The translations under genes were made by a program, and so were the position numbers. From positions 496,001 through 560,000 of the forward strand of contig CAWBFD010000002.1 of NCBI GenBank assembly GCA_963788115.1: DNA of 64,000 nt, given 5' to 3'. Numbering within the stretch: the stretch's first letter is position 1; each line of letters begins with the position of its first letter. Below, one piece after another: positions 1-8,103 of the stretch. The notes under the pieces were generated by a model. That model did not search any database and had not been told where the DNA came from. It saw nothing but the letters and a program-made list of their open reading frames with translations. The DNA comes from CAWBFD01 sp963788115 (lineage in GTDB: Bacteria; Actinomycetota; Thermoleophilia; Solirubrobacterales; 70-9).

Positions 1-1118
1 CTCTCCTGCGCGGTCTTCGGGACCCCCCACGAGACGAGGTTCACGAAGAGCGGCCGCGACCCGCCGCCGGGGCGCCTCGGGGTTCGCTCGATCAGGGCGA
101 GGCCCGCCTTCCTCGTCAGGCACGGATTGCGAAAGGCGCTCGGCCCGAGCGTGCAGTTGAAGCCGTTGATCTCCGTGGCCGTCCCGCTTCGGGAGACGAT
201 CCGGCGCGTCAGCGGGTCCGGGCGCCTCGCCCGCGGCCGGGTGCTGACCACGACCTTGCTGCCGATGTAATACGGCAGGCGCTTGATATGGGTCCGTTGC
301 CGGGCGCGAATGAGGAGCACGTCGCCGGCCTGAAGGCCCTCGAGCCGCCGCGAGTAGACGACGCGCGGGTCCTTGTGCGCAACGGAAGCCGGGAGCCTGC
401 GCACCCGCCGATGTTTGGTGCTGCGGGTGCGCTTGGCGATCTCCGTGCCGTGGCGCGAGACGGCGGCGTTCAGCCGCGCCTTGCCTTGGTCGATGTGGCC
501 GTCGAGGAGGTCCCATCCGACGACCACGACCTCGCCGCCCCTCGCCCGGCGGTGATGGGCGTCGACCACCATGTTCATCCGGCACCCCCTCGGCGGACAG
601 GGAAGGCTTCGTCGGCGATCGATCACAACTGAGCCCCTGGCGATCACCAGCGGGCAATGGTGGTTGCGGGTGGGCCGGCTCTGCTCACAGGTCAGCTTGA
701 CCGCCCGCGAGATTGCCCGCGTCCTGCGGCCCGCCGCGCGGGGCCGCTTGCCGATCACGATCTGGGCGCGGAGGTGGGGGTCGAAGCGGTAACGCCGGCC
801 GATGCAGTGGGGCGCCGGCGTGAAGCAGGTCGTGCTCAGGGCCACCTCGCCGTTGAACCTGATCCGGTCCCCCCTCTTCACCCTCGGCAGCGCCACGGAG
901 AGCACCGACCGCGTCCTGCGTCCGGGCCGCTTGGCGATCGGGACCGTCTCGCGCAACTCGCCGTGAGCCTTGGTCCACTTGGCGATCAATCCTCGGGTCG
1001 CGACGTGGTGCGGCTGGGTCTCCTGCGTCATGCCGGCGCCGACGATGCTCGGCGCCGCCAGGCCAGCCGCACACCCGGCCAGCGCGACCGCCCCGAGGCC
1101 TCCCGCCGCCCCTCTCAC
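1..1118 (-). CDS. Secreted cysteine-containing protein of unknown function (C-terminus outside window)
   Basis: The minus strand is open from a GTG at 1118 to the window edge (372 codons, no stop), so the gene is partial at its 3' end. Residues 1-25 form a hydrophobic, alanine-rich segment with a lipobox-like LAGC around residues 13-16. This suggests a signal peptide, possibly a lipoprotein one, although only one arginine precedes the core. The remainder is very rich in Arg and has Cys pairs spaced as in a disulfide-bonded exported protein (for example CFTPAPHC and CPPRGC). I do not recognise the family. An in-frame TGA about 45 nt upstream limits the start. No convincing ribosome binding site is visible. 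Confidence 0.55.
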   Translation of the reverse strand, partial: MRGAAGGLGAVALAGCAAGLAAPSIVGAGMTQETQPHHVATRGLIAKWTKAHGELRETVPIAKRPGRRTRSVLSVALPRVKRGDRIRFNGEVALSTTCFTPAPHCIGRRYRFDPHLRAQIVIGKRPRAAGRRTRAISRAVKLTCEQSRPTRNHHCPLVIARGSVVIDRRRSLPCPPRGCRMNMVVDAHHRRARGGEVVVVGWDLLDGHIDQGKARLNAAVSRHGTEIAKRTRSTKHRRVRRLPASVAHKDPRVVYSRRLEGLQAGDVLLIRARQRTHIKRLPYYIGSKVVVSTRPRARRPDPLTRRIVSRSGTATEINGFNCTLGPSAFRNPCLTRKAGLALIERTPRRPGGGSRPLFVNLVSWGVPKTAQE

Positions 1119-1554
1119 GTGCCCGACTCGCTCAGGAACGTGGAATCGGTCAGCGGGTCGTCAACCCGGAGCACCCATGCACCGTACCCGCGGCAATAGC
1201 GGACCCAAGTCGAGCCCATGCTGAGCATGATGGGCCAGTGGCCGTGATCGTGCTCGCTCGCGAGCGCGTCAGGGCAGCCGTCGGCGAAGGTTCACGGTCG
1301 GGCCGGCTCGAGAAGAGACCGTCGGGCCCTCGCCAGCTTCGGGGCAGGGGTGAATGACCGACCGATCGGTTGTGCGCCGGATGGCGAACCGCTCGGCGTT
1401 TTCTCGTCGCCCACACGGGTAATCGCAGGGTGGTTCCCCCATCGGTTCCGCTCCGTCGCTTCGCGGTCTCGATGCGGGGTTAGCTGACAGGAGTGCGGGC
1501 CGCCGCGAGGCGGCCCCGCTCGTTCAAGGGGGGTCCCCGCCTGCTTTTGCCGCA
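1119..1554. other. Intergenic region without a credible gene
   Basis: About 430 bases lie between the two minus-strand genes. Short open frames on both strands have no recognisable protein character. The only structure I can support is the GC-rich hairpin at 1497-1516, listed separately. Confidence 0.5.
1497..1516 (-). terminator. GC-rich hairpin downstream of the STAS gene
   Basis: This is a perfect 8-bp stem (GGGCCGCC with GGCGGCCC) closed by a GCGA tetraloop of the GNRA type. It lies about 40 nt after the stop of the STAS gene on the minus strand, where a terminator would be expected. There is no U-run after it, so it may be a stability hairpin or a U-less terminator. Confidence 0.4.
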
Positions 1555-1899
1555 TCAGTCGACGAAGAACAGTGCCTGATCCAGGCCACTGAGCTCGAAG
1601 GCTCGGACGACCTGCATCCCCTGCGGCCGCACGAGGATCAGGATGTGGTGGTCTCTCTCGATTCGTCGGTGGGCTCTGACCAGCACGGCCAGTCCGGTCG
1701 AGTCGATGAACTCCAAGCGGCTCACGTCGAGCACTATTTGCGAGCGCCCCTCCTTGTCCAGGCGGATCAGCTCATCCTCCAGGTCCCTGGCGTTCGAGCC
1801 GTCCATCTCGCCCCTGACCGTGACGAGGGCAGCGGTGCTATGCGGCTCGCTCAAGATCGTGAGCAAGCCTCGCTCGATCGATCGGGCTTGGTCGCTCAT
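1555..1899 (-). CDS. STAS-domain anti-sigma factor antagonist (SpoIIAA-like)
   Basis: This is a 114-residue single-domain protein. The STAS core includes VTVRGEMDGSNARDLEDEL followed by LDVSRLEFIDSTGLAVLV; Ser67 in the IDSTGL motif is the residue normally phosphorylated by a cognate anti-sigma kinase. In the SpoIIAA/RsbV family the unphosphorylated form binds the anti-sigma factor and so frees a sigma factor in a general stress response. No RsbW-type kinase or sigma factor is adjacent, so the partner must be encoded elsewhere. Length and motif fit the family well; the specific pathway is not known. Confidence 0.85.
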   Translation of the reverse strand: MSDQARSIERGLLTILSEPHSTAALVTVRGEMDGSNARDLEDELIRLDKEGRSQIVLDVSRLEFIDSTGLAVLVRAHRRIERDHHILILVRPQGMQVVRAFELSGLDQALFFVD

Positions 1900-2126
1900 A
1901 GCGACCCCCCGTTCTTCCTCTCGATAGAAACCGCTTGCGGGAGGGAGGGGGAGCCCTCCGCTCGGGTCAGCGGGTCGCGAAGCCGAGGTGAACCGGCTTG
2001 TTCGGATCGGGCATATCCGCTCCTGGGGGGAGAGGAGAACGGGCGGTCGGAAACCGGACTGTGGCCGGGCCTAACGGTGCTCCCGCTTTCACGCGCGAGG
2101 AACAGCGCGCGACCCGCCTCGCGATA

Positions 2127-2569
2127 ATGGCCGCGGTGGCGCGGCACGCGAGTCGAGACGAACGCGTTGCAGGTCTGGTTCGCGTGGGCGAGCTGGAGCT
2201 GACCGGCGAAGACGAAGCGGAGGTTGACGCCTACTTCGCTCCCGACTTCGTCTTTCACGGCCCGGACGGCGCGGAGCTCGACTACGACGGTCTGAAGGGT
2301 CCTTCGCATCATTGCGCGCAGCGTTCGATGACCTGACGATCAGCCGCGGGATTGTCCTCGTCGAAGGCGACTACGTGGCGTGTCAGACAACGATCAGCGG
2401 AACCTTCGTCCGTGGGTTGACGCACTCACCCGTGGGCCCGCTTCCGCCGAATGGCGGGCGGGTCGTATTCGAGCTCATCAACATCTTCCGCTAAGGGCGG
2501 CTTGCGGAGGAATGGGTGCAGACGGACAACCGGAACCGACTGCGTCAGCTGGGCGCCGAAGGGCGATGA
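2127..2569 (+). pseudogene. Broken SnoaL-like ester cyclase / polyketide-cyclase-fold gene
   Basis: Two reading frames together give one SnoaL-like protein. The first part contains VDAYFAPDFVFHGPDG and ends near 2300. The second, shifted frame continues with FASLRAAFDDLTISRG and VEGDYVACQTTISGTF. One base appears to be missing near position 2300. The second frame also stops at TAA 2492-2494, but stays in frame afterwards with GRLAEEWVQTDNRNRLRQLG, the usual C-terminal end of this family, until TGA at 2567-2569. One frameshift plus one in-frame stop suggest a decayed gene rather than a single sequencing error. The exact start is uncertain. Confidence 0.6.
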
Positions 2570-2722
2570 ACGCTCTCCGCCGGAGCTCGCGCGCTCGAGG
2601 GTCGAGGCGCTCCTCCTCCGCGCGAGGACCGGCCGCGAGCTTCCGGCACGCGAAGGCGGCACTCTCCACCCGATGCCCGCGGACTTCCCCTGCTCGTCCG
2701 ACGCTGGCCCAGCCTCTAGTGC

Positions 2723-3610
2723 CTATGCCGCGGCGCCAAAGAAGTCGATGAGCAGTTGGTTGACGCGTTCAGCCTCGTCGTGATGCACCCAATGCGACGC
2801 GTCGGCCAGGCGCTCCACGCGGTCGAGGTTGGGGACGTCGTCGTGGTCCGGCTCGGCGAGGTCGGAGCCGAGGTAGGAATCGCGCTCTCCCCAGATGACC
2901 AGTGTCGGCGCCGAAATCGGGCGCAACTTTGCCGCGGCCTCCTTCTGGGACTGTCTCACCGAGGCGCGGTAGTAGTTGATCATCCCTGCTGCTGCCCCTG
3001 GCCGTGACCACGCCTCGACGTAGCGTTCGATTTCCTCCGGCGTGTAAGGCGGGTTCGCGTCACTCACGAAGTGTCGGAAGAAATGCCAGTTTCTGGCGTG
3101 CACCACTTCCTCGGGCAGTCCCGGTGTCGCAAAGAAGAAGAAGTACCAGGACTTCCTGAGCTGGTTCGGGTTGTGGAGTCCCTCCGAGAGCCGCCGCGGA
3201 TGGGCCGCATTGAGGATGGCCAGTCGGTCGACCACCTCGGGGTGGTTCATCGCGGTGGTCCAGGCGATGCTTCCGCCCCAGTCGTGACCGACCAGCATCG
3301 CGGACTCGGCACCGAGCTCTCCGATCAGGCCGCGGATGTCGGCGGCGAGCAGGTCGACGCCGTAGGCCTCGAAGCCCTCTGGCTTCGATGACAGGTTGTA
3401 GCCGCGCGTGTCTGGCGCCACCACCCGAAAACCCGCCGCCGCGAGCGGCTCGATCTGCAGCCGCCAACCGAACCAGAACTCAGGGAAGCCGTGCAGCAGA
3501 ACGATCAGCGGCCCCTCACCGGCCTCGACGTAATGCAAGGTCTGATCGTCGACCTCGGCGTAACCCTCCCGAAGTTCGATCCCGACGCCTGGGAGCGGGC
3601 TGGTGGTCAT
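2723..3610 (-). CDS. Alpha/beta hydrolase, epoxide-hydrolase type
   Basis: The 295-residue protein starts at ATG 3610, chosen because GGAGG lies at good spacing upstream; a longer frame exists but begins before this signal. It has the oxyanion motif HGFPEFW at about 40-46 and the nucleophile elbow GHDWGG with Asp110, the pattern of epoxide hydrolases and haloalkane dehalogenases that act through an aspartyl-ester intermediate. A late histidine in SHWVHHDEAERV is the likely catalytic base. The HGFPE form points to soluble epoxide hydrolase. It is monocistronic on the minus strand, near a second, unrelated epoxide hydrolase at 4068-5273. The substrate is unknown. Confidence 0.85.
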   Translation of the reverse strand: MTTSPLPGVGIELREGYAEVDDQTLHYVEAGEGPLIVLLHGFPEFWFGWRLQIEPLAAAGFRVVAPDTRGYNLSSKPEGFEAYGVDLLAADIRGLIGELGAESAMLVGHDWGGSIAWTTAMNHPEVVDRLAILNAAHPRRLSEGLHNPNQLRKSWYFFFFATPGLPEEVVHARNWHFFRHFVSDANPPYTPEEIERYVEAWSRPGAAAGMINYYRASVRQSQKEAAAKLRPISAPTLVIWGERDSYLGSDLAEPDHDDVPNLDRVERLADASHWVHHDEAERVNQLLIDFFGAAA

Positions 3611-3810
3611 GAGGACCTCCGTGTGTAGAGGACTTGGGCGCGGCGCGAGCCTACACGTGCGGGTCTGGATCAGCAACAACGCTGATCACGCTCGCGGACC
3701 TGCGCGAGTCGCGCGGCGCGGGGTCCGTCAATCGCCATGGCCCAGCGCGGTTGCGCAAGGAGCGGTGCTTCGCGCGACTACCGAAAGGCACACCCCGCCA
3801 TGGAAGCGGC

Positions 3811-4033
3811 TCATCGGGATCCGCGCAGGATCTCGCGTGCGCCTTGCGCGTCCCGCGGGTTGACCATGATGTCGTGCGCCCCCACCGTCCCTAGGCCGTC
3901 GCCAGCCCCAGCCCCGCGATTGGTCAACCGGGGCAAGCACTCGATCCCGGCGCTACGCAAGACGGAGCAGCAACTCGGCCTCGGGCTCGCTACCGGCGAC
4001 CTCAACCGCGACCCACTCCTCGTTGCGAGTCAT
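3811..4033 (-). pseudogene. Frameshifted DUF2007-like (putative signal-transducing) small protein
   Basis: From ATG 4033 the frame reads MTRNEEWVAVEVAGSEPEAE and hits TAG after 26 codons. Shifting by one base, in the CTCCGTC run near 3960-3965, continues as VLRSAGIECLPRLTNRGAG and ends with NPRDAQGAREILRGSR. The combined ~73-residue product matches the layout of the DUF2007 family: access to a second-messenger-like ligand is proposed, function unproven. Removing one C restores the whole frame, so this is either a one-base insertion mutation or a sequencing error. Confidence 0.5.
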
Positions 4034-4067
4034 CCTCGCCCCCATTAGGGCAACTCGGCCGTCGCGG

Positions 4068-5273
4068 TCAGCGCAGCGACCTGAACGTCTCCCGGACCTC
4101 CTCGGAGAAGGCCTGTGGCTGCTCCCAGGCGGCGAAGTGGCCGCCCTCGTCGAGCTCGTTGTTGTAGTGGATGAGGTTGGGATACGCCTTCTCCGCCCAG
4201 CTCCGCGGGGCCGGATACAGCTCGTCGGGGAACACGCTCACGCCGACCGGGAGCTCGACGCCCTTGACGTCGAAGAAGCCCAGCTTGCTCTCCCAGTACA
4301 GGCGCGCCGAGGAGATCCCGGAGTTCGTCAGCCAGTAGTGGGTGACGTTGTCCAGCACGTCGTCGCGCGACAGGCCGCCGGCCTCCCCGGTGAACGCGCG
4401 CGCGATCAGCTCGTAGCTCGCCTCGTCGTGGTCGATCATCCAGGCCGCCAGGCCGACGGGTGAGTCCGCGATGCCATAGAGCGTCTGCGGGCGGTTCCCC
4501 ATCTCGGCGGCGTAGCCGGTGCCGGTCGCGAAGAAGTGCACCAGCACGTCGTATGCCTTTTGCTCCTCGGCCGAGAGGCCCGATGGCGCCGGGTCGCCGA
4601 CCTGGACGGCCTTCGACACCTCCGGTGCGAGGGTCGCCGGCATGTTCGTGTGGATGCCCAGCAAGCCCTCGGGCTTCAGCAGCGCCATCTGCTCGGTGAC
4701 GGCATTGCCCCAGTCGCCGCCCTGCGCGACGTACTCCGTGTATCCGAGGCCGCTCATCAGCTCGACCCACGCTTTGGCGATGCGGATGGGGTCCCAGCCG
4801 GTCTCGGTCGGCTTCGCGGAGAACCCGTGGCCCGGCAATGAAGGGATCACCAGATGGAAGGCATCCGCTGCACTCGCGCCGTGCTCGGTGGGATCGGTGA
4901 GCGGATCGATGATCTTCAGCTGCTCGACCGTCGAGCCCGGCCACCCGTGCGTGACGATCAGCGGCAGCGCGTCCTCGTGCTCAGAGCGCGCGTGAATGAA
5001 GTGGATGTCGACCCCGTCGATCTCGGTGACGAAGTGCGGGAGGGCCGCAAAGCGCTCCTCGAACCTGCGCCAGTCGTATTCGGACGCCCAGTAGTCGGCC
5101 AGCGCGTGGATCGTCTCGAGCCGCACGCCCTGGGAGGGATCCGTTTCCCGGTCGGGCCATCTCGTCGCGTTGATGCGGCTGCGGAGGTCGGCGAGCTGCT
5201 CCTCGGGGACGTCGAACGTGAACTCGCGAATGTCCTCTGAGGCGGCTGGCTTGGTCGAGCCTGTGGCTTCCAC
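4068..5273 (-). CDS. Epoxide hydrolase with N-terminal EHN domain
   Basis: The 401-residue protein has the EHN domain at about residues 16-125 (FTFDVPEEQLADLRSRI ... YDWRRFEERFAALPHF), then an alpha/beta-hydrolase domain. Visible motifs are the oxyanion HGWPGS (109-114), PSLPGHGFS, and the nucleophile elbow QGGDWGN with Asp187. A C-terminal histidine in GGHFAAWEQP is the expected general base. This is the microsomal-type (EPHX1-like) epoxide hydrolase family common in soil actinobacteria, which hydrolyses epoxides to diols. Length is normal. It is transcribed alone; its neighbour at 2723-3610 belongs to the other, soluble-type branch. Confidence 0.9.
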   Translation of the reverse strand: MEATGSTKPAASEDIREFTFDVPEEQLADLRSRINATRWPDRETDPSQGVRLETIHALADYWASEYDWRRFEERFAALPHFVTEIDGVDIHFIHARSEHEDALPLIVTHGWPGSTVEQLKIIDPLTDPTEHGASAADAFHLVIPSLPGHGFSAKPTETGWDPIRIAKAWVELMSGLGYTEYVAQGGDWGNAVTEQMALLKPEGLLGIHTNMPATLAPEVSKAVQVGDPAPSGLSAEEQKAYDVLVHFFATGTGYAAEMGNRPQTLYGIADSPVGLAAWMIDHDEASYELIARAFTGEAGGLSRDDVLDNVTHYWLTNSGISSARLYWESKLGFFDVKGVELPVGVSVFPDELYPAPRSWAEKAYPNLIHYNNELDEGGHFAAWEQPQAFSEEVRETFRSLR

Positions 5274-5659
5274 TGTCGCTCCTAACGGTCAGTCGCGCGG
5301 GGCGCCGCGCTCGGTTGGTCGGAGGGCGAGACCCGCGCAACGATGCTGAGATCGCGCCCATTACGCACCCTACCCGCCGGTCGCCCACTGGGGTCGCTGA
5401 TCACCGTCCGGGCAGGCGCCTCATTGCTCATCTGACGTTGTCAGGCGTTGCCTCGCGAAAGTTCTGCTCTCCGTGGCGGAGTGTGCCTCTTTCGCGGCGA
5501 CCGGCCCGCTGCTCCCTTGCGCGAGGAGCGGAAGCGAGCCCGGCCGCCATCGCCAGAACGGGCTGGTATCGCCGTGGTGACTTGACGCCCTCCCGCTTCC
5601 CATCGGCCGCGGTCCTCTAATCAGCCTGATCTACCCGCATCTGGCTTGAATACTGGGAG
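5274..5659. other. Intergenic region, nothing recognised
   Basis: About 390 bases lie between the epoxide hydrolase start and tRNA-Arg. It must contain the epoxide hydrolase promoter, but I see no clear -10/-35 pair, operator or protein-like frame. Confidence 0.5.
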
Positions 5660-5733
5660 CGCGCCCGACAGGATTCGAACCTGTGACCTTCGGTTTCGTA
5701 GACCGACGCTCTATCCGACTGAGCTACGGGCGC
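5660..5733 (-). tRNA. tRNA-Arg (ACG)
   Basis: On the minus strand the acceptor arms GCGCCCG and CGGGCGC pair. The D arm, the 5-bp anticodon stem (TCGGT/ACCGA) with loop CTACGAA, and the T arm with GGTTCGAATCC are all present. The anticodon ACG reads CGN arginine codons after A34 deamination. The discriminator is G and CCA is not encoded. Confidence 0.95.
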
Positions 5734-5812
5734 GGGTGTCGGGGGCAAGCCCCGGGGGGACGATTGTACGGCCGGTGGGCTGATCCGCGGTCGCTCTGTC
5801 CGCGGCCCTGCC

Positions 5813-6679
5813 CTATTCCTGGATCACCACCGGCGTCCCGACCCCGGCCTTGTCGACCAGGAGGCCCACGTCCGCGTCGCTGGCACGGATGCAACCGTTG
5901 GAGGCGGCGACGCCGAGCTCGCCCGAGGTGCCGTGGATCGCGATCCGGTCCCCGCCGAACCACCCTGAGGGCAGGTTTGGCTGGCGAGCCGTGGTCGCGA
6001 GCGCGCAGCAGCCGTAGGCCGGGTTGAGATTGCCTCGGAACGTGTCGGTGACGGCGAACCGCCCGGTCGGCGTCGGCGATACCTGGGTGCCGATCGTGAC
6101 CGGGAAGGAGTGGACGACCCGGGAGCCGCGAACGAGCGCAGCGCGAAAGCTCGACAGATCGACCCTGATCTCATAGGGCGTCGAGCCTGACTGCAGCCGC
6201 CGATCGTCCAGCCGAAGCCATCCAAGCTCGTCGTTCTCGCGGTAGGGGGTCGGGACGCCGGCCCACGGCCCGCTCCGCCGGACCACCGAGAACGCGTGCA
6301 CCGAGCCGAACCGGGTCTCCCGGCCGAGGCCTCGGACGACCTCGCCCCCGGGAGCGTCGTGGAGCTCCACCGTCTCGCCGCCGCGCACCCAGACGATTGG
6401 GTGCCCGTTGGGGGAAAGCTCGAGCAGATGCGGTGCCCGCGGGGGCTCGGGGGCCCGCGGGTCCTTGGGTGTCCGTGTGTCCTCGGGCCGCTCCTTCGGT
6501 TCGGTGGCAGCAGGAATCGTCGCTGGCAGGGACGCGGGGACCTCGTCGGGCGCCACCGTCGCCGCGGTCGCGGCACGCTCGGGATCGCCCTCGCCGCCGT
6601 TGCCACCGACGAGCCAGAGCGCCACCCCCGCAATCACCACGCAGGCGGCAACGATCGCAATCGTGCGCAGCGGGACCAC
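5813..6679 (-). CDS. L,D-transpeptidase (YkuD domain), membrane-anchored
   Basis: The 288-residue protein has an N-terminal membrane segment (about residues 5-25, TIAIVAACVVIAGVALWLVG), an acidic/proline-rich linker to about 85, an SH3-like stretch, and a C-terminal YkuD domain. The catalytic signature is complete: His249 in AIHGT and Cys263 in SNGCIR. Family members form 3-3 peptide cross-links in peptidoglycan outside the membrane. GTG 6679 lies only 3 nt after the end of a tRNA-Ser gene on the same strand and has no Shine-Dalgarno sequence, so it may be co-transcribed with the tRNA or start slightly downstream. Confidence 0.9.
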   Translation of the reverse strand: MVPLRTIAIVAACVVIAGVALWLVGGNGGEGDPERAATAATVAPDEVPASLPATIPAATEPKERPEDTRTPKDPRAPEPPRAPHLLELSPNGHPIVWVRGGETVELHDAPGGEVVRGLGRETRFGSVHAFSVVRRSGPWAGVPTPYRENDELGWLRLDDRRLQSGSTPYEIRVDLSSFRAALVRGSRVVHSFPVTIGTQVSPTPTGRFAVTDTFRGNLNPAYGCCALATTARQPNLPSGWFGGDRIAIHGTSGELGVAASNGCIRASDADVGLLVDKAGVGTPVVIQE

Positions 6680-6682
6680 GAA

Positions 6683-6771
6683 CGGAGAGGGCGGGATTCG
6701 AACCCGCGAGAGAGCTTGCGCCCCCTACTCGCTTAGCAGGCGAGTGCCTTCAGCCACTCGGCCACCTCTCC
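6683..6771 (-). tRNA. tRNA-Ser (GCT)
   Basis: On the minus strand the acceptor stem GGAGAGG/CCTCTCC, anticodon stem CTCGC/GCGAG with loop CTGCTAA, and T arm GGTTCGAATCC are clear. A long variable arm typical of class II serine tRNAs follows the anticodon arm. The anticodon is GCT (reads AGC/AGU). CCA is not encoded. Confidence 0.95.
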
Positions 6772-6828
6772 GAGCGCCGCGGCAGTCGCGGCGGACCGGA
6801 GATCGATTGTAGATACGCTCGCCCGGCC

Positions 6829-8088
6829 GTGAGCACCACGGAGCAGGCCCCGACGACCGGCGATGCCGGCGCCACCGATCTCGCGCGCGTGCACGCCCGC
6901 TACGAGTCGGCGTTCGAGGGGATCGACGCGCCGTTCGCGTTCGTCGACCTCGACGCACTGGAATCAAACGCCCGGGAGCTGCGCGCCCAAGCGGCCGGGC
7001 TACCGATCCGCATCGCCTCCAAATCGGTGCGGTCGGTCGAGGTCCTCCGTCGCATCCTCGGCCTCGACGACGGCTTCCGCGGCCTCCTCGCCTTCACCCT
7101 GCCCGAGGCGCTTTGGCTTCACGGGCTCGGCTTCGAGGACATCGTCGTGGCCTACCCCACGGTCGATCGGGAGGCGATCGCCGCTCTGGCGGCGCTCGCC
7201 GCGGAGGATCCTGCCGCGCCCGTGCCCATGGTTGACGATGCGCCCCATCTCGACCTGGTCGAGTCGGCGACCACCCCCGGCCAGGACCCGGTGCGCGTCT
7301 GCCTCGACGTCGACGTCTCCTGGTGGCCCCTGCGCGGTCGGCTGGCGAAGATCGGGCCGAAGCGCTCTCCGGTGCGCTCCCCCGACCGGGCCCGGCGGGT
7401 GGCGCGGCAGATCGGCTCGCGCCCCGGCATCCGCCTGGTGGGGCTGATGGCGTATGAGGGGCATATCGCCGGCGTCGGCGACGACCTTCCCGGGCAGGCG
7501 GTCCGCAGCGCTGCGATCCGCAGGATGCAATCGGCATCGGAGCGGGAGATCCGCCGGCGGCTTCCGCGCATCGTCGACGCGATTCGCAAAGAGGTCGGCG
7601 AGCGCGGCCTCGAGTTCATCAACGGAGGGGGCACCGGCAGCCTCGCCCGCACAGCGGCCGCCGGCATCGTGAGCGAGCTCGCGGCGGGGTCGGGCTTCTA
7701 CGCCCCGGCGCTCTTCGACCACTATCGCTCGCTCGACCTGACCCCGGCCGCCTTCTTCACGGTGCCGGTCGTGCGTCGTCCGTCCGCCGGAGTCGCCACC
7801 GCGCTCGGAGGGGGTTATCTCGCGTCGGGGCCCGCCGACGCCCTTCGCCTCCCGCAGCCGTACCTGCCGACAGGGCTGCGGCTCGACGGGGACGAGGGGG
7901 CAGGCGAGGTGCAGACGCCGCTCGTCGGCGGCGCTGCGCGAAACCTCGCTGTGGGCGATCGGGTCTATATGCGCCACGCGAAGGCGGGGGAGCTCTGCGA
8001 GCGGTTCAACTCGCTCTACCTGGTCGAGGGGGCGCGAATCGTTGACGAGGTGCCGACGTACCGCGGGGACGGTCACGCGTTTCTCTAG
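6829..8088 (+). CDS. PLP-dependent aldolase/deaminase of the alanine-racemase fold (D-threonine aldolase-like)
   Basis: The 419-residue protein starts at GTG 6829; the open frame further upstream runs antisense through tRNA-Ser and is not coding. The N-terminal half is an Ala_racemase_N TIM barrel: FAFVDLDALESNARELR, then RIASKSVRS with Lys65 as the probable PLP Schiff-base lysine. INGGGTGS binds the cofactor phosphate. The C-terminal part resembles the D-serine dehydratase/aldolase domain (metal-binding CERFNSLYLVEG region). Family members act on D-amino acids (D-threonine or D-serine). Exact substrate is not determinable. It is divergent from tRNA-Ser/YkuD and convergent with the lactone oxidase. 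Confidence 0.8.
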   Translation: MSTTEQAPTTGDAGATDLARVHARYESAFEGIDAPFAFVDLDALESNARELRAQAAGLPIRIASKSVRSVEVLRRILGLDDGFRGLLAFTLPEALWLHGLGFEDIVVAYPTVDREAIAALAALAAEDPAAPVPMVDDAPHLDLVESATTPGQDPVRVCLDVDVSWWPLRGRLAKIGPKRSPVRSPDRARRVARQIGSRPGIRLVGLMAYEGHIAGVGDDLPGQAVRSAAIRRMQSASEREIRRRLPRIVDAIRKEVGERGLEFINGGGTGSLARTAAAGIVSELAAGSGFYAPALFDHYRSLDLTPAAFFTVPVVRRPSAGVATALGGGYLASGPADALRLPQPYLPTGLRLDGDEGAGEVQTPLVGGAARNLAVGDRVYMRHAKAGELCERFNSLYLVEGARIVDEVPTYRGDGHAFL

Positions 8089-8103
8089 GAGGGCGCGCGC
8101 GAG

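Noticed and set aside
6397..6828. N-terminal extension of the PLP aldolase
   Set aside because: It would run through tRNA-Ser and antisense to the L,D-transpeptidase; family sequence starts at GTG 6829.
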